This document shows positions 18,179 through 26,836 of a stretch of 64,000 bases of DNA, piece after piece. The position numbers and the translations under genes are program-made. The DNA is from Nocardia sp. alder85J (GTDB lineage Bacteria; Actinomycetota; Actinomycetes; Mycobacteriales; Mycobacteriaceae): NCBI RefSeq assembly GCF_020176955.2, contig NZ_JAIUCZ020000005.1:310001-374000 (forward strand), given 5' to 3'. Positions within the stretch are counted from its first letter, which is position 1, and each line of letters starts with the position of its first letter. Below the pieces are notes generated by a model that did no database searches, was not told where the DNA came from, and saw only the letters and a program-made list of their open reading frames with translations.

Positions 18179-21100
18179 TCAGGGCAACTGCGGCGGCTCG
18201 ATGCCCCACTCCCGCAGGCGATCCCGATAGGTTGCCAGGGTCGCGAGCTTCAGGTCCTCGTAGCCGCGCACCACATCCGGCAGTGCGGCGATGGCCACCG
18301 CCCGGTCGTAGTCCGTCGCCAGGGTGGTGATCAGCTCCGCCACCGTCTCGGTGTAATGGGCGAGCAGGCAGCGCTCGACGCGCCGCACCCGGGCGTAGCC
18401 GAACGGGTCGAATCCGGTGCCACGCAACCATTTTCCCTTGGCGAGCAGGCGCAGCGCGAGGTGACCGCGCGGACCGAGGCCGATCTTCGTGCGCCGCCCG
18501 AGCGCCCGCAGGACCGGCGGATGCAGCCGGTAGGTGAGGGCCGTGCCGCCGGGGAACCGCGCGGCGATCTCGTCGAGGAAGGCCGGATCGGTGAGGCGGC
18601 GGGCCACCTCGTACTCGTCCTTGTAGGCGGTGAACTTGTAGAGGCCCCGCGCCACCTGCTCGCTGAAGTCGGTGCGCTCGGTGACCGCGCGCTCGGCCGC
18701 CCACGCCCGCTGCACAATCCGGAGATACTCGCGGGCGACGTGCGCGTTCTGGTATCCGACCAGTTCGGCGGCCCGCAGTTCGGCCACCCGCCGGGTCTCC
18801 CCGGTGGCGGCCAGCTCGGCGGCGAGCTCCGGCGGAAGCGCCGGAGCGCCGGGCCGCACCGGCGCCGCGATCGCCGCGGCGAAGTCGTCCGGACGGGCCA
18901 CCGCGACCCGGCCCCAGCGGAAGGCCGCGAGATTGGCGGCCACCGCAACCCCGTTCAGCTCGATGGCGTCCTCGATCGCCGCGGCCGGCAGACCCAGGCC
19001 GCCGGTCTGATACGCCGCGCCGACCAGCAGGAAGTTGGCCGCCGTGGTGCTGCCGGACAGCGCCTCGGTGGCCGCGAGCGCGTCGACGCTCCACACCGAG
19101 CGCGAAACCTGTTCCAGCCGCCGCAACAGTGCGCCGGTGTCGGGATGAGCCACCGACCGGTCGTAGACCATCGCGCCGGTGGGGGTGACGCTGGTGCCCG
19201 CGATCGACACCGTGACCTCGGGCGACCCGTAGGCCGCCCGCGCGGCGTCGGTCGCGGTGAGCAGGTCGAAGGCCAGGATGCAGTCGGCACGGCCGGGCGT
19301 GAGCCGGTTGGCCGGTTCCAGCGCTCCCGCCGAGAACCGCAGGTGCGAGATCACCGGACCGGCCTTCTGCCCCATACCGGTCTGGTCGAGCCCCGCCACC
19401 TGGTATCCGGCGCGGGCGGCGGCCGTCGCCAGCACCTGGTTCACGGTGACGATCCCGGTGCCGCCGATCCCGGCGAGCAGGATGTTGCGCGTGCCGGTCG
19501 GCGGTGCCGAGGTGATCTCGGGAACCTCCGGTGGTTCGGGCAGCGGTCGCACCCGCACGCGCGCACCCGTCCGCTCGGCTGCCTCCGCCGGATCGGCAGC
19601 GGGCAGGTCCACCGTCACGAACGACGGGCAGTCACCGGCCAGGCAGCTGTAATCGGTGTTGCAGGAGGTCTGGTCGATGCGGGTCTTGCGCCCGAATTCG
19701 GTGTCCACGGGCTGCACCGACAGGCAGTTGCTCTGCACGCCGCAATCCCCGCACCCCTCGCAGACGGCCTCGTTGATCACCACCCGGGTGCGCCGGACCG
19801 GCAGGGTGCCCCGTTTCCGTTGCCGCCGGGCGTCGTTGGCGCAGTGCTGGTCGTAGATCAGCACCGTCACCCCGGTCACCTCGCGCAGCAGCCGCTGTGC
19901 CTCGTCGAGCCGGTCCCGGTGCCACAGCAGCGTTCCCGGCGCCAGCTCGCCGCGCTGGTAACGCTGCGGTTCGTCGGCGCAGACGATGATCCGCCGGACG
20001 CCCTCGATCGCCAGCTTGTGGGTCAGCCGCGGGACCGTCAGCGCGCCGGCGGCCGGCTGGGCGCCGGTCATCGCCACCACGTCGTTGTGCAGCAGTTTGA
20101 AGGTGATGTTCACCCCGGCGGCCACACAGGCCTGCACCGCCAGCTGCCCGGAGTGGAAATACGTTCCGTCGCCGATGTTCTGGAACATGTGGGGCACGTC
20201 GGTGAACGGCGCCCGGCCGATCCACTGCGCGCCCTCGCCGCCCATCTGGGTGAGCCCGGTGACCCGGCTGTCGGCCCGGTCGGAGACCATCACCAGGGTG
20301 TGGCAGCCGATGCCGCCGCCGGCCAGGGAGCCCTCGGGTACCGCGGTGGAGCGGTTGTGCGGGCAGCCGCTACAGAAGTACGGGGTGCGCGACACCGGTA
20401 ACGGCTCCAGCGACAACGGTTGCGGCAGCGGTCTTCTCAGCTCCAGCCGGTCCCCGAGCACGCGGCGCAGCGGAGCGGCGATCCGCCCGGCGGTCAGCTC
20501 ACCGTCGGCCGGGAACAGCGGCCGCCCGGCGGCGTCGACCTTGCCGAGCAGGCGCGGGACATCCACCCCGCCGTAGAGGATCTCGGCGATCCCGGTCTGC
20601 ACGAAGGCGGTCTTGTCCTCCACCACCACCAGTTCGGACAGGCCCGCGGCGAATTCCCGGATCCGTTGCGGCGACAGCGGATACGGCATTCCGATCCGCA
20701 ACAGCCGCACCCCGGCCCGGTACAGCGCGGCGTCGTCGGCCCCGAGGTCGGCCAGCGCCTGCCGCACCGAGTCGAAACAGGTTCCGGCAGCGGCGATTCC
20801 GATCCGCGCGTGCGGCGGATTCACCTCGATGACGTCCAGGCCGTTGCGGGCCGCGTACTCCTCCACCATGCGCCGCCGCGGCCCGTACAGGTCCGCCTCC
20901 GCGGGCAGACTGTCCGCGGGCGCCCCCATCGGTCGTTGCCGGTAGACGAAAGGCCGCCCCTCCCAGACTATTTCGGGCGTCACCGGATCCGGGCCGGCGA
21001 ACGCCGCGGGCACGGTCCAGGCCCCGTCGGCGACATCGGCCACGATCTTCAGCGCGACGAGGCATCCGGAGGCCCGCGACAGCGCCACCCCGTGCAGGCC

Positions 21101-21679
21101 GAGGGTGACGATCTCGCGGGCGTTGCGCGGGAACAACACCGGGATGTTCATCGCCGCCAGCGATCGTTCCGACACGGCCGGCACCGTCGACGATTTCGCC
21201 GCCGGGTCGTCGCCGACGAGCAGCAGGACGCCGCCGCGCGGGTCGACGCCGTACATGTTGGCATGCCGCAGGGCGTCGGTGGCCCGGTCCAGTCCGGGCC
21301 CCTTGCCGTACCAGACGCCCACCACACCGTCGTAGGCGGCGCCGGTCCGCGGCAGTGCGGCCTGACTGCCCCATACCGCGGTCAGCGCCAATTCCTCGTT
21401 GAGCCCCGGTACGACACGCACGTCGTGCGCGGCCAGCACCTCGGGCATGCCGGCCAGCAGCTTGTCCACCCCGGCCAGCGGCGAACCCTGGTAACCGGAG
21501 ACGAACGTGCCCACCCGCCGTCCGGCCCGCCGGTCCCGGGCATGCTGCTCCACCAGCAACCGCGCGATCGCCTGCACCCCGGTCAGGACGGCGGGCCCGC
21601 CCCCGGCCCGGAATCGGTCGGCCGGATCGTAGGGCGCCGAGAGCACGGGGTCCGCGCCGCGGTCTGCGAGTTCGGTCAT
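18179..21679 (-). CDS. indolepyruvate ferredoxin oxidoreductase family protein (fused)
   Basis: The 1,166-residue single chain carries both halves of a 2-oxoacid:ferredoxin oxidoreductase: an N-terminal pyrimidine-binding domain, a thiamine-diphosphate domain (NIGDGTYFHSG), a Cys-rich ferredoxin segment (CEGCGDCGVQSNC and later CNTDYSCLAGDC), and a C-terminal gamma-type domain (LLAGIGGTGIVTV). It would oxidatively decarboxylate aryl- or branched-chain 2-oxoacids to the acyl-CoA, reducing ferredoxin. The length matches the fused actinobacterial and proteobacterial enzymes. It is monocistronic, convergent with the Kazal gene, and has a 186-nt AT-richer upstream region. Confidence 0.92.
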   Translation of the reverse strand: MTELADRGADPVLSAPYDPADRFRAGGGPAVLTGVQAIARLLVEQHARDRRAGRRVGTFVSGYQGSPLAGVDKLLAGMPEVLAAHDVRVVPGLNEELALTAVWGSQAALPRTGAAYDGVVGVWYGKGPGLDRATDALRHANMYGVDPRGGVLLLVGDDPAAKSSTVPAVSERSLAAMNIPVLFPRNAREIVTLGLHGVALSRASGCLVALKIVADVADGAWTVPAAFAGPDPVTPEIVWEGRPFVYRQRPMGAPADSLPAEADLYGPRRRMVEEYAARNGLDVIEVNPPHARIGIAAAGTCFDSVRQALADLGADDAALYRAGVRLLRIGMPYPLSPQRIREFAAGLSELVVVEDKTAFVQTGIAEILYGGVDVPRLLGKVDAAGRPLFPADGELTAGRIAAPLRRVLGDRLELRRPLPQPLSLEPLPVSRTPYFCSGCPHNRSTAVPEGSLAGGGIGCHTLVMVSDRADSRVTGLTQMGGEGAQWIGRAPFTDVPHMFQNIGDGTYFHSGQLAVQACVAAGVNITFKLLHNDVVAMTGAQPAAGALTVPRLTHKLAIEGVRRIIVCADEPQRYQRGELAPGTLLWHRDRLDEAQRLLREVTGVTVLIYDQHCANDARRQRKRGTLPVRRTRVVINEAVCEGCGDCGVQSNCLSVQPVDTEFGRKTRIDQTSCNTDYSCLAGDCPSFVTVDLPAADPAEAAERTGARVRVRPLPEPPEVPEITSAPPTGTRNILLAGIGGTGIVTVNQVLATAAARAGYQVAGLDQTGMGQKAGPVISHLRFSAGALEPANRLTPGRADCILAFDLLTATDAARAAYGSPEVTVSIAGTSVTPTGAMVYDRSVAHPDTGALLRRLEQVSRSVWSVDALAATEALSGSTTAANFLLVGAAYQTGGLGLPAAAIEDAIELNGVAVAANLAAFRWGRVAVARPDDFAAAIAAPVRPGAPALPPELAAELAATGETRRVAELRAAELVGYQNAHVAREYLRIVQRAWAAERAVTERTDFSEQVARGLYKFTAYKDEYEVARRLTDPAFLDEIAARFPGGTALTYRLHPPVLRALGRRTKIGLGPRGHLALRLLAKGKWLRGTGFDPFGYARVRRVERCLLAHYTETVAELITTLATDYDRAVAIAALPDVVRGYEDLKLATLATYRDRLREWGIEPPQLP

Positions 21680-21865
21680 CGTGCCACCCGTCCGTCGGGC
21701 GCTGGCGAGCGCCGGGAATCACTGAGCATTTCGATGACAACATGCTGGACCGAATAAGTCAGGTGAACAAGAGATAAGCGGCAATTTGAGCATTATGCCC
21801 AATTTGGCAGTTTGGTATCGTGCATCGACGGTGCAGAGTGCGAGCCACCGGACGGCCCCGGCAAC
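21680..21865 (-). promoter_or_regulatory. upstream region of the oxidoreductase gene
   Basis: The 186 nt between the oxidoreductase start and the next gene are clearly more AT-rich than the surroundings (21720-21830) and hold two direct copies of CAATTTG about 17 nt apart (near 21783 and 21800). This fits a promoter or operator for the minus-strand oxidoreductase gene. No exact -10/-35 pair can be fixed. Confidence 0.35.
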
Positions 21866-22423
21866 TCACCAGCCGTCCGCCGGCATCCCCCGCTCGCGCC
21901 ACCGCTCGCAGCGCTGCGCGTACTCGGCCAGTCGCTGCCGCGCGAACACCTCCGGATACCAGTCGTCGGCGGTCACCGCCGCGGTCCACACGTACGCCGC
22001 GACCACCGCAGCGCCGGATCCCGGATCGGCCCGGTGCGTGCCCGGCGCCGCGGCGGGCCGCACGAGCCGGATCGGCCGCAGATCGTATTCGGCGTCCTCG
22101 AACCGGTCGAGAATCTCCCATTCGGCGCGGGTCAGACCGGCGACGACGATGCCCACCGCGATGCGTTCGGAATCCGGGATCAGCCCCGGATACACCCGAT
22201 CGGGCAGCGCGGCCACCCGCCAGCCCTTCGTGACGCCCAGCCGCAACGGCGGGACCCGGCCCAGCAGCGCCTCCAGCACCGGCGCGAATTGCAGTGTGCC
22301 GTAAGCGAACAGCTCGTCACCGGCGGAATTCGAACGGGGAAACGCCGGATGCGGCTGGTCGTCGTCGACCGGTTCGCTGGCTTCGGCATCCCCGGCACCC
22401 GGGGCGGCCCCGTAGTCGTGCAT
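21866..22423 (-). CDS. gamma-glutamylcyclotransferase-like (AIG2/GGCT) protein
   Basis: A 185-residue protein with the family hallmark LFAYGTLQF near residue 38, and further on RAEWEILDRFED (the catalytic Glu region) and YDLRPIRLV. The fold binds gamma-glutamyl amines or related small amides; the exact substrate is unknown. The first 35 residues are acidic and poorly ordered, and the start (ATG 22423) has no clear ribosome-binding site, so translation may begin elsewhere. It lies 65 nt downstream of the metallo-hydrolase gene on the same strand and could be cotranscribed with it. Confidence 0.75.
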   Translation of the reverse strand: MHDYGAAPGAGDAEASEPVDDDQPHPAFPRSNSAGDELFAYGTLQFAPVLEALLGRVPPLRLGVTKGWRVAALPDRVYPGLIPDSERIAVGIVVAGLTRAEWEILDRFEDAEYDLRPIRLVRPAAAPGTHRADPGSGAAVVAAYVWTAAVTADDWYPEVFARQRLAEYAQRCERWRERGMPADGW

Positions 22424-22488
22424 CGATCCATCGAACCATCCCGCGGCGCCGATCGGCGCGCGCCGAACCGGTGGACACGGCGTGTCGT

Positions 22489-23286
22489 CTATCCCGCCGG
22501 CCGGACCGCCACGCCAGCCAGCCGCTGGAACGCCTTCGGATCGTGCGAGCTGAACACGGTGACCTCCCCGCCGTGCGCACGCTGCAATTCGACCAGGCGG
22601 CGGCGGTTGTCGCGGAAGGACGGCCCGGTCACCGTGGAACCCAGTTCGGCCACCCGCCACAGCAGCGGCGTCCGCGGCTGCGCCGGATCGACCTCGCTGC
22701 CGACGTAGTAGGAATCCCCCGCGTGCAGCAGCCAGCCCCGGCCGGTGTCCACCGCGACCCCGATATGGCCGCGGGTGTGGCCGGGCAGCGGGACCACCAG
22801 GATCTCCGGCGCCAGTCCGGGCAGGTCGCGCACGGCCCGGAAACCGAACCACTCCGCCTCGCCCTCGACCTCGTTGACCATCCAGCGCGGCCCGTGCGAC
22901 CACTGCGCGGCGCGGTAGCGCAGCCGCTCGGCCGCGGTGCGCCCGGCCATCGCCGCCCGGAACTCCGGGCCGTGGATGTGCACGACCGCGTCCGGGAAGT
23001 CGGACAATCCGCCGGCGTGGTCGAAATCGAGGTGGGTGAGCACGATGTGGCGCACGTCGGCCGGGTCGTAGCCCAGCCCCTGGATCTGCCGGTAGGCGGT
23101 CTCGTGCTCGGCGAGCCTGGCCCCGAGCAGGAACCGGCTCGGACCCACCATGCGACCCGGCTGCCGCACACAGCCCAGCCCGTAGCCGGTATCCACCAGC
23201 ACCAGACCGGCTTTCGTCTCGATCAACAGGCAGTGGTCGACCATACCCAGTGCCATGCTGCCGCAGTTGAGGTGATGAATCCGCAC
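22489..23286 (-). CDS. metallo-beta-lactamase-fold hydrolase
   Basis: A 265-residue protein with the motif THLDFDHAGG (the H-x-H-x-D-H site with a variant first half), an upstream strand LVLVDTGYG, and a downstream PGHTRGHIG. Overall it resembles quorum-quenching lactonase-type MBL proteins. GTG 23286 follows GGAG at about 8 nt and begins VRIHHLNCGSM; the frame is open further upstream but that part is low quality. The product is cytoplasmic. The substrate cannot be told from sequence alone. Confidence 0.82.
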   Translation of the reverse strand: MRIHHLNCGSMALGMVDHCLLIETKAGLVLVDTGYGLGCVRQPGRMVGPSRFLLGARLAEHETAYRQIQGLGYDPADVRHIVLTHLDFDHAGGLSDFPDAVVHIHGPEFRAAMAGRTAAERLRYRAAQWSHGPRWMVNEVEGEAEWFGFRAVRDLPGLAPEILVVPLPGHTRGHIGVAVDTGRGWLLHAGDSYYVGSEVDPAQPRTPLLWRVAELGSTVTGPSFRDNRRRLVELQRAHGGEVTVFSSHDPKAFQRLAGVAVRPAG

Positions 23287-23422
23287 GCCGCCTACTCCAT
23301 CCGATGCTCCGGCTCCCGGAACGCCACCCACCGGAACGCGCACTCCGGCTGGTCGAGTCGCGAATCAGGATTTCGCCGACGCCACCATACCCCCGACCGC
23401 GACGGTCCTGCCCTTCCCGCCG

Positions 23423-24307
23423 TCAGCGCCCGGCCGCCCGGTACACCCGCACGTAGTCGACGAGCAGATCCGCCGGGAAGGCCGTGTCACTGGCGGGCGG
23501 ACCGGGCCAGCCGCCGCCCACCGCGAGATTGAGCAGCAGGTGGAAGGGCTGGTCGAACACCCAGGTGTGCTCAGGTTTCAGCTGGGATCGGCCGAGTGAG
23601 TAGTAGAGCGTGTCGTCGAGGAACCAGTCGATCCGGTCGGGACCCCACTCCACCGCGTAGGTGTGGAAGTCGTCGGCGAGCCGGGCGCTGCCGGTATGGC
23701 CCTGGGAATAGCCCGGATCGGCGAATCCGGGACCGTGGGCGGATCCGTACACCGTGCCCGGATCGTCGGCGATGGTCTCCATGACGTCGATCTCACCGTT
23801 GTCCGGCCACGGGCGGTCGGCGGTCCCCATCATCCAGAAGGCCGGCCACAACCCCTTGCCCGCCGGGATCTTCATGCGCGCCTCGAAGCGCCCGTAGGTC
23901 TGGGCGAAGTGGCCGAGGGTGGTGATCCGGCCGGAGGTGACGTCGCAGGGGCCGTCCGGGCACGGTGTCATGCCCGGCAGCTGTTCGCGGCGGGCGGAGA
24001 TCACCAGATGGCCCTGGCCGTCCAGCGCCACGTTGGCCGGGCGATCGGTGTAGTACTGCCATTCGTGGTTACCCCACTGCGGTTCCCCGCCGAGGTCGTA
24101 ACCCCAGTTGCCGGGGTCCGGCCGGGTACCGGCCGCGCCGGTGAACTCGTCGCGCCAGACCAGTTGCCAGCGCGCCGGATCCGGGGTGGGGTCACCGGCC
24201 GCGCCGCCCCTGGTTCCGATGACCGCGGCCAGCACGGCCGTCACGAGGACGACGACGGTCACACCCGGACGGCGGGGGCGGCGGCTCGACGGGGAGGGGA
24301 CAGTCAT
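23423..24307 (-). CDS. secreted glycoside hydrolase family 16 (beta-glucanase-like)
   Basis: A 294-residue protein with a basic N-terminus and a transmembrane/signal segment (residues 15-32, VTVVVLVTAVLAAVIG). The GH16 catalytic motif GEIDVME places the nucleophile at E172, the assisting Asp at D174 and the acid/base at E177. A conserved LWPAFWMMG precedes it and the C-terminal strand VDYVRVY closes the jelly roll. The enzyme would cleave beta-1,3 or beta-1,3-1,4 glucans, or related polymers, outside the cell. GGAAGG precedes ATG 24307. Confidence 0.9.
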   Translation of the reverse strand: MTVPSPSSRRPRRPGVTVVVLVTAVLAAVIGTRGGAAGDPTPDPARWQLVWRDEFTGAAGTRPDPGNWGYDLGGEPQWGNHEWQYYTDRPANVALDGQGHLVISARREQLPGMTPCPDGPCDVTSGRITTLGHFAQTYGRFEARMKIPAGKGLWPAFWMMGTADRPWPDNGEIDVMETIADDPGTVYGSAHGPGFADPGYSQGHTGSARLADDFHTYAVEWGPDRIDWFLDDTLYYSLGRSQLKPEHTWVFDQPFHLLLNLAVGGGWPGPPASDTAFPADLLVDYVRVYRAAGR

Positions 24308-24413
24308 CTCGTGAGCCTTCCGAGGGGCGAACTCCGGCCGTCCGGGTGCGACCTGCGGCCACACTAGGGACGCTCGTATGAGGATTCGATGAAGTGCGAA
24401 CCCCGGCCCGCGC

Positions 24414-25322
24414 TCACACCGGCCGCTGCGCCCGGATGATCTCCGCCAACTGTTCGTAGTCCTCGGTGCGCGCGGTCGAACCGCGGAACACCAGGCCCAG
24501 GGTGCGACCGGGGACCGGGTCGGCGAAACGGGCCAGATCCAGTTTGCCGCGACCGGTTTCGGCGCCCACCGCCATCTCCGGGATCAGCGTGACGCCGAGC
24601 CCGCCGGCCACGCACTGCACCACCGTGGCCAGCGACGCCGCCCGGGTGTCGCCGACCGTGCCGGGCCGGACGTCCTCGGACCGGCACAGGTCGAGGGTCT
24701 GATCCCGCAGGCAGTGCCCCTCGTCGAGCAGCAGCAGCGGCAGATCCTCCAGCGCCCCCACGGAGACGTCGGTGCGCCAGGCCAGTTCGTGGCCGCGCGG
24801 CAGCACCAGGACGAATGCCTCGGTGTACAGCGGGATCTCGACCATGCCGGAGACCTCGGTGGGCAGGGCCAGCACGGCCACGTCGAGCACCCCGCTGCGC
24901 AGACCGTCCAGCAGCCGGGCGGTCTGGTCCTCGATCACATGCGGGACCAGCGCGGGCAATCGCTGCCGCAACTCCGGCAACAGACTCGGCAGCACATAGG
25001 GGGCAACCGTCGGGATGATGCCCATGCGCAGATGACCGCCGAGCGCGTCGCCGGCCGCGGCCGCCACGAATCGATCGGCCGCTTCCAGCGTCGCCATCGC
25101 CTGCGGCAGCAGTCGTTTCCCCGCCGCGGTGACCAGGACCCGGCGGGTGCTGCGTTCGATCAACTGCAATCCGAGGCCGTTTTCCAGCGATGCCAGCGCC
25201 TGCGATAACGTGGGCTGGCTCACAGTGAGTCGTGCGGCGGCCGTGCCGAAATGGCGGTATTCGGCGATCGCCACGAACGCACGCAGCTGTGACAGGGTGG
25301 GCTGATAAGTCTGATCAGGCAC
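24414..25322 (-). CDS. oxyR: LysR-type peroxide sensor OxyR
   Basis: A 302-residue LysR regulator. The winged helix-turn-helix covers residues 8-65 (SQPTLSQALASLE), and the effector domain contains the redox pair C204 (EGHCLRDQ) and C213 (LDLC), as in OxyR. The start GTG 25322 gives VPDQTYQPTLSQLRAFVAIAE, which lines up with mycobacterial OxyR proteins; an upstream ATG in the same frame is less likely. It is divergent from ahpC across 156 nt, the classical arrangement in which OxyR controls ahpCD and often itself. Unlike M. tuberculosis, where oxyR is broken, this copy is intact. Confidence 0.93.
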   Translation of the reverse strand: MPDQTYQPTLSQLRAFVAIAEYRHFGTAAARLTVSQPTLSQALASLENGLGLQLIERSTRRVLVTAAGKRLLPQAMATLEAADRFVAAAAGDALGGHLRMGIIPTVAPYVLPSLLPELRQRLPALVPHVIEDQTARLLDGLRSGVLDVAVLALPTEVSGMVEIPLYTEAFVLVLPRGHELAWRTDVSVGALEDLPLLLLDEGHCLRDQTLDLCRSEDVRPGTVGDTRAASLATVVQCVAGGLGVTLIPEMAVGAETGRGKLDLARFADPVPGRTLGLVFRGSTARTEDYEQLAEIIRAQRPV

Positions 25323-25478
25323 GCCTATCAGTGTAGTGCAACTTATCACCTTTACCTTTTACCGATGGCCGGGCAAGATCACAGGTGAGCCTCCGCACGG
25401 ACCATCCCGATGCGAGCCGGCCGCGAACAGACCTTGATGCGACACGATCCGACATTCGAAGGAAACGAGGACAGAAGC
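25323..25478. promoter_or_regulatory. oxyR-ahpC divergent control region
   Basis: This region is AT-richer than its flanks and holds several TATC/GATA half-sites: TATCA near 25325 and 25344 and ACCGAT near 25360, with GATAAG and GATCA just inside the oxyR start. They resemble the ATC/GAT elements bound by actinobacterial OxyR. AAGGAAACGAGGA before 25479 supplies the ahpC ribosome-binding site. The exact operator is not fixed. Confidence 0.55.
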
Positions 25479-26066
25479 ATGCCCCTGCTGACCATCGGCG
25501 ACGAGTTCCCCTCCTACAACCTGACCGCGGTGATCGGTGGCGACCTCTCCCAGGTGAACGCCCAGCAGCCCGACGACTACTTCACCCAGGTCACCAGTGA
25601 CGACTACGCGGGCAAGTGGCGGATCGTCTTCTTCTACCCGAAGGACTTCACCTTCGTCTGCCCGACCGAGATCGCCGCGTTCGGCAAGCTGAACGACGAG
25701 TTCGCCGACCGCGACGCCCAGGTGCTCGGCGCCTCGGTCGACAACGAGTTCGTGCACTTCCAGTGGCGGGCCCAGCACGAGGATCTGAAGACCCTGCCCT
25801 TCCCGCTGGTCTCCGACCTGAAGCGGGAGTTGGCCGCCGCCACCGGCGTGCTGAACTCCGACGGTGTCGCCGACCGCGCCACCTTCATCGTCGACCCGAA
25901 CAACATCGTCCAGTTCGTCTCGGTCACCGCCGGTTCCGTGGGCCGCAACGTCGACGAGGTGCTGCGGGTGCTCGACGCGTTGCAGTCCGACGAGCTGTGC
26001 GCCTGCAACTGGAAGAAGGGCGACCCGACCATCAACGCCGGCGAACTGCTCTCCGCCGCCGTCTGA
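25479..26066 (+). CDS. ahpC: alkyl hydroperoxide reductase AhpC (2-Cys peroxiredoxin)
   Basis: The 195-residue length is exactly that of mycobacterial AhpC. The peroxidatic Cys is C61 in FVCPTE, and C174 and C176 in LCACNW are the resolving/extra cysteines of the mycobacterial type. It reduces hydroperoxides and peroxynitrite and is recycled by AhpD, encoded 78 nt downstream. It begins at ATG 25479; an in-frame ATG further upstream lacks conservation. It is divergent from oxyR, which should activate it under peroxide stress. Confidence 0.96.
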   Translation: MPLLTIGDEFPSYNLTAVIGGDLSQVNAQQPDDYFTQVTSDDYAGKWRIVFFYPKDFTFVCPTEIAAFGKLNDEFADRDAQVLGASVDNEFVHFQWRAQHEDLKTLPFPLVSDLKRELAAATGVLNSDGVADRATFIVDPNNIVQFVSVTAGSVGRNVDEVLRVLDALQSDELCACNWKKGDPTINAGELLSAAV

Positions 26067-26089
26067 TTCGCGACAGTCGTCACCGGTCG

Positions 26090-26123
26090 CGGTAGCCCGC
26101 CGATCTCGGTAGCCCGCCGATCT
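26090..26123 (+). repeat. 17-bp tandem duplication between ahpC and ahpD
   Basis: CGGTAGCCCGCCGATCT occurs twice without a gap (26090-26106, 26107-26123) and is followed by CGGTTAA, the start of a third partial copy. It lies between the ahpC stop and the ahpD ribosome-binding site AGGAGG. It may be a recent slippage event. Confidence 0.85.
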
Positions 26124-26144
26124 CGGTTAAACACAGGAGGACCC

Positions 26145-26684
26145 ATGAGCATCGAGAATCTCAAGAATTCGCTGCCGGAGTACGCCAAGGACCTCAAGCT
26201 CAACCTGTCGTCCATCGCGCGCACCACCGTGCTGACGGAGCAGCAGTTGTGGGGCACCTTGCTGGCCGCCGCGGCGGCGACCCGCTCCGCCACCACGCTG
26301 CGCGAAATCGCGGCGGAGGCCGCCGACACCCTGTCGGCGGAGGCCTACAACGCCGCCCTCGGCGCCGCCTCGATCATGGGTATGAACAACGTGTTCTACC
26401 GAGGCAAGGCGTTTCTCGGCGGGCGGTACGACGATCTGCGGGCGGGCCTGCGCATGCAGATCATCGGCAGTCCGGGCGTCGAGAAGGCCGACTTCGAGCT
26501 GTGGTCGTTCGCGGTGTCGTCGATCAACGGCTGCCAGCACTGCCTGGAGGCCCACGAGCACACACTCCGCGAAGCGGGCGTGTCGCGCGAGGTGATCTTC
26601 GAGTCGCTGCGGGTGGCCGCGATCGTGGCCGGTGTCGGCCAGGCCGTGCAGTCCACCGAGGCGCTGGCCGCCGCGGGCGTCTGA
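26145..26684 (+). CDS. ahpD: alkyl hydroperoxide reductase AhpD
   Basis: A 179-residue carboxymuconolactone-decarboxylase-fold protein. The redox motif C130-x-x-C133 (INGCQHC) and the proton-relay residues E118, H132 and H137 match those of M. tuberculosis AhpD. AhpD passes electrons from a lipoylated protein (dihydrolipoamide succinyltransferase) to AhpC. A strong ribosome-binding site (AGGAGG) precedes the ATG. It is second in the ahpCD operon and is followed by a strong terminator. Confidence 0.96.
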   Translation: MSIENLKNSLPEYAKDLKLNLSSIARTTVLTEQQLWGTLLAAAAATRSATTLREIAAEAADTLSAEAYNAALGAASIMGMNNVFYRGKAFLGGRYDDLRAGLRMQIIGSPGVEKADFELWSFAVSSINGCQHCLEAHEHTLREAGVSREVIFESLRVAAIVAGVGQAVQSTEALAAAGV

Positions 26685-26740
26685 CGCCCCGACGGCCAGG
26701 CCACCGGGTGTTTCCCGGGTGATGTGACCGGTCGACGTGG

Positions 26741-26774
26741 CGATGCCCCTGCCCGTGCGCGGGCAGGGGCATCG
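26741..26774 (+). terminator. strong hairpin after ahpCD
   Basis: CGATGCCCCTGCCCG (26741-26755) and its exact complement (26760-26774) form a 15-bp stem with loop TGCG, about 57 nt after the ahpD stop. It ends the ahpCD transcript before the PhzF gene promoter. Confidence 0.8.
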
Positions 26775-26822
26775 TCGTGTCCGCGGCCGGGTCCGGAGCC
26801 CGGTGAGCGGCGTCGCTGCGGG

Positions 26823-26828
26823 TACGCT
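26823..26828 (+). promoter_or_regulatory. -10 element of a probably leaderless phzF-like gene
   Basis: TACGCT ends 8 nt before ATG 26837, and no Shine-Dalgarno sequence lies between them. This spacing puts transcription start at or next to the ATG, as in leaderless actinobacterial mRNAs. Confidence 0.5.
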
Positions 26829-26836
26829 GAACTGTC

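Noticed and set aside
18356..21757. Long + strand frames (681 and 445 codons)
   Set aside because: Antisense to the intact indolepyruvate oxidoreductase gene, with low-complexity translation.
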